This document shows, one piece after another, positions 5,876-12,322 of a stretch of DNA of 14,329 nucleotides. Position 1 is the first letter of the stretch; each line of letters opens with the position of its first letter. This stretch comes from CAYWNA01 sp964459305 (lineage in GTDB: Bacteria; Planctomycetota; Planctomycetia; Pirellulales; Pirellulaceae). Below the pieces are notes generated by a model. It did no database searches. It was not told the DNA's origin and worked only from the letters and a program-made list of their open reading frames with translations. The position numbers and the translations under genes were made by a program. The stretch lies in NCBI GenBank assembly GCA_964459305.1, contig CAYWNA010000311.1:1-14329 (forward strand), given 5' to 3'.

Positions 5876-7786
5876 TCAGTGAGGCTTCCTTCTCATATCG
5901 AGCGCCTTCTGAAACCCCTCTTTGCTGGCGCTCAAAGGAGACGCCGAATGCGACTGAAGTCGCATATTCCTGCTAAGGGTTCCGGCATCACACGAAACAA
6001 ACCCTCCCGTATTGACGTGATCCAAATGGTACAACGCCAACAGATCAGGTTCGTTACCCGTGTAGGGTCTGTCGGGCGGTTTCGTGAACTCCAATGCATT
6101 CGCCGTGAAACGAAGTTCGTCAAGCATGCCATCGAAATTACACATGTCCATACCGCCATAGCGGCCGATAAACACATTCTGTTTGGGAGTCATACGGATC
6201 GGATGTGGCGGAATGGTAATGGTCGCGTCCAACCGGCCATTGATGTAGAGGCGCATCTCACGCCTTGGCGGATCAAATGCCGTTGCAATGTGCACCCATC
6301 GCTTCAAGGGCAGCTTGGCAGTCGATTTGAGTATCGAATCGGTCCCTCGGCCGGACTGATTCGGCAGGATTTGGTTTACGCGGAATATGAATAGACCATC
6401 TTTGCCAACCTGCCACTCATATCCTCTCCTGGCATTGTTGTCCAAGACATGATCATACTTGCTGATGATGCGATCGCTTTTCTCAATGCCATTGACATAC
6501 ACCCACGCGTCAATCGTCATTTTTCCTGCTGGGAAGCTGAGACGGTCATCGGAGGGGATCTCCGCTTTCCCGGATCCCGCCACAGGCACATTGAACATGA
6601 AACCAGAAAGAACGTCGTGCTTTTCCTTCAAGGTTCGTTCGGTCATGCCGTAATTCCCACTGTTGAAGAACAGTTTCGTCCCGTGGGCGCGACACAATGG
6701 CCCATAGACATCCGTCATGCACTCCCCAATATCAGGAATGGCAATGGCGTCATCTTCGCTACTGAGATAGCCTACTTTGCTGTGAGGAACATAGACTCCG
6801 GAGTGAATCCACTTCCCGGAAAACACCCCCAAGACCAAACCATCGACGAGATCTTCCTCTACAAGAGCCTCCCAGTCCAGATACACGTTCCCGTAAGGCG
6901 GTCCAAGATATCGTCCCCTGGGAATACCCGCGTAAATGACCTTGCCGGGAAGCGCTCGTCGCAACTCTCGAAAGAAGCGAACAAGGTATTCGCCGCGCAG
7001 TTTTCGCCAATTCTCAACCGCCGGGTCATGGGAATCAAACGCCGGGTTTGCATAGTCGAATCGAGGATCGCTGAGAATGTCGATCCCGTAGCGTTGCATA
7101 TACTCTTTCACAACCGGCCCACTGAAGCCGAACTGATCTGCGTGCTTTGCCGGCAACGAGTGTGTCCTGGTGCAGACATAGACCCCATCGCTTTCAAACT
7201 CTTCGCAAAAATCGCGAATCCGCTTAACCATCAGCTCTCGCGATTGGGGATAGGCCATTTCCAACACGCCATAGTGATAGTTGCCTTGTCTATCGACGGC
7301 TTGATACTGCGGGTGCTCGATCGTGAAACGATCCTGAAAAGCAAATGGGAAACCGGTAGGTCCGCCATACATCTCAGTAACCGGCGCGCCGTGATCGTAG
7401 ATGGTCAAATAACACAGAAATGTCTGACCGTTTTTCAAGGTCTCTTTCCGAACCTTCTTCAGCGGGTCAAACTCCTTCAGTGCCGCCATGAAGATATCAT
7501 GATGCCTTTTCAGATATTCTCTTGGATATCGCCGTTCATAGAACCGTTCCACATAGTAGCTGGCGGCCCTCCACAGAATCGTCTTCCCTGCAGAGTCCCT
7601 TTTCCATACCACCAAGCTGCGTTCGATCTTGTCAGCCGTGTCCAGTTGTGCATCACCAGTAAATTCGACAATTTGATCTCCCCAGCTTACGTTGATCAGG
7701 TTCTCTGTTTCGCACTCGCCTCCGGCACAAGGAGCCATCATCACCGTCATCAAGAAGAAAAGGGCGGATGGAAGTCGAAGTCTCAT
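5876..7786 (-). CDS. Secreted glycoside-hydrolase-like TIM-barrel protein with LamG domain
   Basis: The 636-residue product has a signal peptide (MRLRLPSALFFLMTVMMAPC, cut near residue 23). Residues about 25-400 look like a glycosyl-hydrolase-like barrel of the GHL10/family-10-like type, with ESDGVYVCTRTHS (198-210), WRKLRGEYLVRFFRELRRAL (260-279) and GPPYGNVYLDWEALV (295-309). Residues about 402-565 are a LamG/concanavalin A-like domain, with MTIDAWVYVNG, KRWVHIATAF, MRLYINGRLDA and FDGMLDELRFTANAL. The last 60 residues (DLLALYHLDH...GFQKALDM) look like the opening strands of a LamG domain placed after it. The start follows GGGAGAC-N5-ATG. It is 15 nt upstream of the sialidase-family gene, and its stop codon is part of that gene's ribosome site. 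GC in its coding region looks lower than in neighbours. It probably binds and may cleave an extracellular glycan; activity is inferred from fold only. Confidence 0.82.
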   Translation of the reverse strand: MRLRLPSALFFLMTVMMAPCAGGECETENLINVSWGDQIVEFTGDAQLDTADKIERSLVVWKRDSAGKTILWRAASYYVERFYERRYPREYLKRHHDIFMAALKEFDPLKKVRKETLKNGQTFLCYLTIYDHGAPVTEMYGGPTGFPFAFQDRFTIEHPQYQAVDRQGNYHYGVLEMAYPQSRELMVKRIRDFCEEFESDGVYVCTRTHSLPAKHADQFGFSGPVVKEYMQRYGIDILSDPRFDYANPAFDSHDPAVENWRKLRGEYLVRFFRELRRALPGKVIYAGIPRGRYLGPPYGNVYLDWEALVEEDLVDGLVLGVFSGKWIHSGVYVPHSKVGYLSSEDDAIAIPDIGECMTDVYGPLCRAHGTKLFFNSGNYGMTERTLKEKHDVLSGFMFNVPVAGSGKAEIPSDDRLSFPAGKMTIDAWVYVNGIEKSDRIISKYDHVLDNNARRGYEWQVGKDGLFIFRVNQILPNQSGRGTDSILKSTAKLPLKRWVHIATAFDPPRREMRLYINGRLDATITIPPHPIRMTPKQNVFIGRYGGMDMCNFDGMLDELRFTANALEFTKPPDRPYTGNEPDLLALYHLDHVNTGGFVSCDAGTLSRNMRLQSHSASPLSASKEGFQKALDMRRKPH

Positions 7787-7791
7787 GTCGA

Positions 7792-7798
7792 GTCTCCC
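7792..7798 (-). promoter_or_regulatory. GGGAGAC ribosome-site motif before the LamG-protein gene
   Basis: GGGAGAC then 5 nt then ATG at 7786. The same heptamer with the same 5-nt spacer precedes the start at 10835, and AGGAGAC with 6 nt precedes 14241. Confidence 0.6.
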
Positions 7799-7833
7799 AG
7801 GGGTAGAAGCAAATTCGTTTCGCCTATGCTACG

Positions 7834-7878
7834 CTATGTGGCAAAGCCTCGTTGACCGTATGGTCTCACGATATTCAT
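7834..7878 (-). CDS. Possible 14-codon leader minigene
   Basis: In the 183-nt gap between two secreted-protein genes, an ATG at 7878 follows AAGGAGA by 7 nt and encodes MNIVRPYGQRGFAT before a TAG at 7834-7836. The ribosome site is as good as those of the flanking genes and carries the same GGAGAC core. It could be a leader peptide controlling the downstream LamG-protein gene, the stump of a lost gene, or chance. No attenuator stem or codon run that would reveal a sensing role was seen. Confidence 0.25.
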   Translation of the reverse strand: MNIVRPYGQRGFAT

Positions 7879-7969
7879 CCACCAGTCTCCTTCGCGACTT
7901 CGCCAGCCGCCATCCCAGTGCTTCGCCGTAGCGCCCCTGGCATCTGCCGGTCTCGGCCCAATCGACGCA

Positions 7970-9478
7970 TCACCTGACTGCGAACCTGAAGTCCAGGATC
8001 CGTAGCGGCGTGGGCTCGCGCGGTTCTTGCGGTGTCTCCTGCACCATAATCGAGAGGACTGCTTCCTCATGCCACCGATGGCTATCGCCGAGCATCTCGT
8101 TGACGAAGGGCCCGGCTTCCGTGTGAATCACCTGCCAATCCTTCCACTTGCTCGCCGCGGTCGCCGCCATGATCGTCAGGTCCCCGCGAAAAAAGCAGAA
8201 CTCATCGATAGTGCCCCAGCTCTTGATTGGCATAGGCCAGGTTGCCCCAGGACGGTTCAGGTTCGCAATGAGGATGGCATTGTCATGGCGATCAAAGAAC
8301 AGCTTGGGCGGGTTGCCCGCGGCACCGGGTAACTCGGTGTGTTGCCACACACCATCGTTGGCCCGCCAGTAATGGTGATAACGGCGATCCTCCGGCGGCC
8401 CCAGCCAACCGGGAAACTTGGTGGTCGGCTGGTCCGGCTCCTCGGTCAAATGCGAGATCACTACGTGAATGCGCCCTTGGGAGTCGACGGCCTGAGCCTG
8501 AGTGTTCAGCAGGCCGAAACCCCGGCCTATCGGAACAACAACGATGCCCGGCGAATCCAGGCAGAGCGGCCTGCCTCCCGGCCGGCTATCACCGACGAGC
8601 TGGCCTTGGCTGTTCTTCCACGTAAAGCCCCGATCCTCACTATAAGCGTGCATCAAGTCATGATTCGCCCCCTGGGTCGCCTCGCGCCAGACCCAAGTGA
8701 CGTGCAGCCTGCCGAGCACGTCGTACGTATAGCCATTCGGGTATGAGCAACGGCCGTGGCTTGTGTTGAAGCTGTCGGAAAAAGTCCCCGCCCGCGAGTC
8801 GATCTGCCGGGTGTTGCGCCACGAACCGGTCGCGGGATCGTAATCCACCAGCGTGCGATCACCGCCGCCGGAACCGCCCACTCGATAGCAGAACTGGAAC
8901 CCACCTTCAGGCGTGCGCCAGAACCGCGGATAGCAGACCCGGCTGGGGGGCTTCCCCTTCTCCAATTCCGCGATCACTGGGCCGAACAGCGACGGCTCCC
9001 ACGAGGTTTGCTCCGGAGCGGTCGCCACTCCCTTGCGTGAAACGCGGTAGTGGAGCGGGTGATTGTGGTGATCGAAGGAAAGATGGATCGTGCCGTCCTT
9101 CGGACAGATTCCCATGGAGATCGTATTGTGCACGTCGTCGTGCATCAAGGCGTAGTCCTCAAAGCGGATGAACTGCCAGGACGAATCGCTGAGCTCGCGC
9201 CGGGCGAGACAGACGTGCCGATTGGCGTCGTAATAGGCCACGTACTGCCAACCGGCCAGTGTCGTAAAAGCCTCTTGCTGAAAGGACTTTCCGTTGATGA
9301 ACGGCCCGAAATACCCGACGATGGTCAATGCCGTCGGGTCGACGACGCTCTCAGCCAGTTTGTCCGCGCGGATCTTCCAATCGCCTGGCGTTTGAGATAG
9401 GGCCTCATGATCGGCGTATCTCCCGCATAGCGCGACGGTCATCATGGCGAGCAGCTTCTGGATCATCTTGTACTTCAT
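7970..9478 (-). CDS. Secreted BNR_4-type beta-propeller protein, candidate glycan lyase/hydrolase
   Basis: The 502-residue product has an export signal (MKYKMIQKLLAMMTVALCG; cut site unclear, perhaps near residue 28). The rest matches the BNR_4 'putative BNR repeat neuraminidase' pattern: NGKSFQQEAFTTLAGWQYVA (62-81), HDDVHNTISMGI (113-124), DGTIHLSFDHHNHPLHYRVS (128-147), YPRFWRTPEGGFQFCYRVGG (183-202), GRLHVTWVWRE (256-266), and HAYSEDRGFTWKN (277-289). The dense conserved histidines and aspartates at 113-143 would line one end of the propeller. As I recall, BNR_4-like propellers include polysaccharide lyases such as ulvan lyase PL24 and rhamnose-glucuronate-cleaving enzymes (GH145/PL42), so a lyase on uronic-acid glycans is plausible. 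The start follows GAAAGGA, about 5 nt upstream. The gene ends at LDFRFAVR. It is 70 nt downstream of a second BNR_4-type gene. Family confident, activity inferred. Confidence 0.84.
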   Translation of the reverse strand: MKYKMIQKLLAMMTVALCGRYADHEALSQTPGDWKIRADKLAESVVDPTALTIVGYFGPFINGKSFQQEAFTTLAGWQYVAYYDANRHVCLARRELSDSSWQFIRFEDYALMHDDVHNTISMGICPKDGTIHLSFDHHNHPLHYRVSRKGVATAPEQTSWEPSLFGPVIAELEKGKPPSRVCYPRFWRTPEGGFQFCYRVGGSGGGDRTLVDYDPATGSWRNTRQIDSRAGTFSDSFNTSHGRCSYPNGYTYDVLGRLHVTWVWREATQGANHDLMHAYSEDRGFTWKNSQGQLVGDSRPGGRPLCLDSPGIVVVPIGRGFGLLNTQAQAVDSQGRIHVVISHLTEEPDQPTTKFPGWLGPPEDRRYHHYWRANDGVWQHTELPGAAGNPPKLFFDRHDNAILIANLNRPGATWPMPIKSWGTIDEFCFFRGDLTIMAATAASKWKDWQVIHTEAGPFVNEMLGDSHRWHEEAVLSIMVQETPQEPREPTPLRILDFRFAVR

Positions 9479-9548
9479 TTTTTCCTTTCGATGGAATCAG
9501 CACTGCTGTGTGTGAATTGTCGCCCGTACAACGAATCTGCAAAATCGG

Positions 9549-10835
9549 TCACTCCCCGGCAGCAAAAGACAACTGCACTGCATGGACCTTGTTGAAGATT
9601 CCTTCGCCGAAACAGTCGTTCCCCCGGTCGCCCGTGCTGAAAAGCAGCCAGGGTATGGTCACGGCATGATGGCCGGTCGGGCGTTCGAAGTTGAACCCTC
9701 GGTGTGGGCCGTGTTCGTCGGGCGGAGCCAGCTCGATGTGCTGAAATGTCTTCCCCCGATCGCCAGACCACAGGAGCGCAGCATGTCCCGCAATCGACAG
9801 GGGGATGTAGATCCGGTCGTTTGAGTCGATCGCTACTGGATAGTGTCCCGCAAGAAGTGTTTCGGCCTGGATCTTCGGCGAAACGAGGCGATACGGCGCG
9901 CTGGAAGACCATTTGGCTCCGTCGAAGTGCCACAACTCTACGACGACGCCCGCTCGCCACAACGTGATATATGGACGACCTTCGGAGTCGACTGCCAACC
10001 CCGACACATCGTTTGAACCTTTTGCACACCGGGTGAAAAACACGTCCGAAGCCATGGTGATGGGCAGAACAACGGGTCGGCCGTCCGCCAATCGCCAAGT
10101 CTCGCCATGATCGCGGGACATCATGTGCCCGCAACGATGGGTCGTGCCATCATAGTAGATGTGATAGGCCAGATGGATCGTGTTGTCCGGCCCGATCATC
10201 AGGGTCGCTCCGTAGTGCATGTACCGCGTGTGGGGCGGTTCGACCAGCGCTGTCGGTTCACTCCACTGGCCCTCTTTGGGTCGGCGCTGATACAGCAGGC
10301 AATTGCCCGTTTGCGGCCGGCGGCCACGATACACCAGATGCAGCGTGTCCTGCTCATCACAGACCAGGCTGGGGTAGGTTGCATTGAGGCCAACTTCCGG
10401 CTGCTTGACCCATCGCATGCTGTCGTTGGGCCGAGCGGATCGGCAGTACGTGAACGGCGCGTTGCCGTGCGGGCCGAAAACAATATGCAAATAGCCTTCA
10501 CTGTCGCACGTCAATGCCGGCCCCCCGTGGTTGTCGTGCCCCGTTCCCACACGCACGGGCGCAGTCCATGTGCCGGCGGTCTGATCGTACGTGGCGATCA
10601 TCGCGTGCGAGATCGAATTCAGCCAGGCGACGTGCGTCTTCCCCTTGATCGTGACGATCTTGTTCGACAGCGTGTAATCAGTCGCCCTGGTTGAGCCGCG
10701 AGTAGAAAGCTGCTTGATCGAGGCCACACAAAGAGACTGGCCCCCGTCATCCTCGGCTTTCGTCGATCGGTCGGGCACCACAAGCGCCAATAGTAGACAA
10801 CAAACGAACGAGAGGACAGCGTACTTCGATCTCAT
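9549..10835 (-). CDS. Secreted BNR_4-type beta-propeller protein (second, divergent)
   Basis: The frame extends up to 10961, but that part overlaps the upstream gene. The ATG at 10835 is preferred: it follows GGGAGAC by 5 nt and opens with a clear signal peptide (MRSKYAVLSFVCCLLLALVV, cut near KAE at 26-28). The mature 400 residues show BNR_4-type motifs: HDNHGGPALTCDSEGYLHIV (100-119), FGPHGNAPFTYCRS (120-133), YPSLVCDEQDTLHLVYRGRR (154-173), a second DNTIHLAYHIYYDG, and one Asp-box-like hairpin, SGDRGKTFQ (357-365). The H-D-N-H-G-G-P motif is a likely part of the active centre or metal site of this subfamily. Overall similarity to the neighbouring 502-residue propeller is low, so it is not a recent tandem duplicate. 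It is 23 nt downstream of the GH32/GH43-like gene, in the same cluster. Probably acts on an extracellular polysaccharide; substrate unknown. Confidence 0.84.
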   Translation of the reverse strand: MRSKYAVLSFVCCLLLALVVPDRSTKAEDDGGQSLCVASIKQLSTRGSTRATDYTLSNKIVTIKGKTHVAWLNSISHAMIATYDQTAGTWTAPVRVGTGHDNHGGPALTCDSEGYLHIVFGPHGNAPFTYCRSARPNDSMRWVKQPEVGLNATYPSLVCDEQDTLHLVYRGRRPQTGNCLLYQRRPKEGQWSEPTALVEPPHTRYMHYGATLMIGPDNTIHLAYHIYYDGTTHRCGHMMSRDHGETWRLADGRPVVLPITMASDVFFTRCAKGSNDVSGLAVDSEGRPYITLWRAGVVVELWHFDGAKWSSSAPYRLVSPKIQAETLLAGHYPVAIDSNDRIYIPLSIAGHAALLWSGDRGKTFQHIELAPPDEHGPHRGFNFERPTGHHAVTIPWLLFSTGDRGNDCFGEGIFNKVHAVQLSFAAGE

Positions 10836-10840
10836 GCTAG

Positions 10841-10847
10841 GTCTCCC
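10841..10847 (-). promoter_or_regulatory. GGGAGAC ribosome-site motif that decides the start at 10835
   Basis: GGGAGAC then CTAGC then ATG. It supports the shorter start at 10835 over the longer frame from 10961, which would overlap the upstream gene by 103 nt and bury the signal peptide. Confidence 0.65.
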
Positions 10848-10858
10848 GGTTGTGGTGA

Positions 10859-12322
10859 TCAATCCGCAAAGCGAAACGAGTACAAATCGGCGTCCTTCAT
10901 GACGAAGCGCAGACGGACGGGGCTGCCGGCGAGTGCGGCCAGGTCGGTGCCCGCTTCCCACGAAACGGGGCCGTCAATTTCGTCGCCGATCAGTAGCCTC
11001 GACTTGGCCAACACCTTTTGGTCGTCGGCGTCGCCGGCGAGGATCTCGATTTGAATCGAGCCGGCGGCAGAGGTGGAGCAGTTCAATTCCAGATTGTTGC
11101 CTTGGAAGGTCAGCGGCTTGGACAGGAGTGTCCCGCCTTCGTATGGCGCGTTGACGGAAACGAACCCGTCGGTCCTCAACGCCATGCGTTCGATATAAAC
11201 CGTCGGCAGCGAGTAGTGTCGCGAGCAATACAGCGAGATTTCGTTCGGGCCGGTGGGTATGACCACTGGAGCGATGCTTTGGGTGCGGCCGAACCAGTTG
11301 TTCTTGTCAGGGCCGGGTCGAATGAAGGCTTCCATGAATGTGCGATCGCATTTCGTGCCGCCTCGTGAGGACATGAAGGCGGCATCCGAAATACCCTTGT
11401 TCCATGTAGGCAATCCGGCGGCCCGAAAGTCGGCGTCGCTGCGCGAATTTCGGCCGGGGAAGTATCGCTTGGGAAACGACAGGTAGATGTGCGGTGCACG
11501 GAAATACGGCTTTGTCGCGTTGGTATAGAGTTCTTCCATCGGAGTGTCGCCGTAGGTCATATACTGCGGCGGGCTCCAGTGGATGAGGTCGTCGGACGTG
11601 TGGCGGCGGATTTGCCGCGTGCGTGGTGCGACGTCGTGTCCCTGAACCTTGTCCGAATTTTCGTCCCACCAGCGTGTGTAGAGAACGAAGCAGTTCTCGG
11701 TCTCGCTCCAGAACGCGACGCTCACCGTGTCGAAGACGTGGATTCCTTGCCGCGGGTACTTGATGACCGATTCGGGGTGATAGTCGCGCCAGTGAATTCC
11801 ATCCGCCGAGACAAGGATCTTCAACTCGAACAGATTCGGCAGCGTTAGTGCCTTGTAGCGTTCGTCCGCTGGTAGGCCGGGACGAGTATCGAGAAATGGC
11901 GAGAGGTGTCCTTCACCGTTTCCCGGAGGAAACAGTATGTTGTTGTCGCGCGAGCCGGCGAATTCGTGCAAGCCGAGCTTCGGCCGAGTCCACTGGATTC
12001 CGTCCTTACTTTCCGCATAGCACCAGCGTTCTTCTTTCTCGTCGGACTGCCCTCGATAGTACATCCGGTAGATATCGCCATCCTGGAACATCGAAAAGAC
12101 CGCGCTGTACTTGCCCTCCCACGGCTTGTCGAAACGAATCGCCGGCCCCTTGCACTGCGGCGAATGCAGCTTGAGCGAGACGCCGTTCAACTGGTCGATC
12201 AGATGATAGTCAACGAACAGCTCGCGGCGCGAACCGATGTCGACCGGCTCCGACGCGAGGCACACGGATGACAGCATCAGGTTGAGGCACGTCAATAGGA
12301 TACACTTGCCTTGGGGTCTCAC
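10859..12322 (-). CDS. Secreted GH32/GH43-like five-bladed propeller protein with C-terminal beta domain
   Basis: The 487-residue product begins at a GTG and has a signal peptide (MRPQGKCILLTCLNLMLSSV, cut after CLA at 23). The mature start, DIGSRRELFVDYHLIDQLNG (28-47), and the end, LRFVMKDADLYSFRF (471-485), mark a family I recall as abundant in planctomycetes and usually annotated only as hypothetical or GH32-N-terminal-like. Propeller hairpins of the S-x-D-G-x-x-W type occur at 105-111 (SKDGIQW), 172-178 (SADGIHW) and 243-249 (SDDLIHW). Residues about 380-487 form a separate beta-sandwich-like domain, as in GH32. The GTG overlaps the stop of the upstream gene (GTGA, 4 nt) and follows AAAGGAA, which argues for coupled translation. 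GH32/GH43 enzymes hydrolyse furanosides and similar sugars, but a catalytic triad cannot be assigned here by eye. Function unknown beyond fold. Confidence 0.82.
   Translation of the reverse strand: MRPQGKCILLTCLNLMLSSVCLASEPVDIGSRRELFVDYHLIDQLNGVSLKLHSPQCKGPAIRFDKPWEGKYSAVFSMFQDGDIYRMYYRGQSDEKEERWCYAESKDGIQWTRPKLGLHEFAGSRDNNILFPPGNGEGHLSPFLDTRPGLPADERYKALTLPNLFELKILVSADGIHWRDYHPESVIKYPRQGIHVFDTVSVAFWSETENCFVLYTRWWDENSDKVQGHDVAPRTRQIRRHTSDDLIHWSPPQYMTYGDTPMEELYTNATKPYFRAPHIYLSFPKRYFPGRNSRSDADFRAAGLPTWNKGISDAAFMSSRGGTKCDRTFMEAFIRPGPDKNNWFGRTQSIAPVVIPTGPNEISLYCSRHYSLPTVYIERMALRTDGFVSVNAPYEGGTLLSKPLTFQGNNLELNCSTSAAGSIQIEILAGDADDQKVLAKSRLLIGDEIDGPVSWEAGTDLAALAGSPVRLRFVMKDADLYSFRFAD

Noticed and set aside
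6449..7855. Long plus-strand open frame of 468 codons
   Set aside because: It lies opposite the barrel-LamG gene, which has a signal peptide, domain matches and a ribosome site. The antisense translation shows no domain, and its length follows from the sense codon bias.
7973..8070. Frameshifted longer C-terminus of the first BNR_4-type protein in the 7834-8070 frame
   Set aside because: The existing end (LDFRFAVR) fits a natural family terminus; the other frame shares no motif with the family.
10836..10961. N-terminal extension of the second BNR_4-type protein
   Set aside because: It would overlap the upstream gene by 103 nt and place 42 Arg-rich residues before a standard signal peptide; GGGAGAC-N5-ATG supports 10835.
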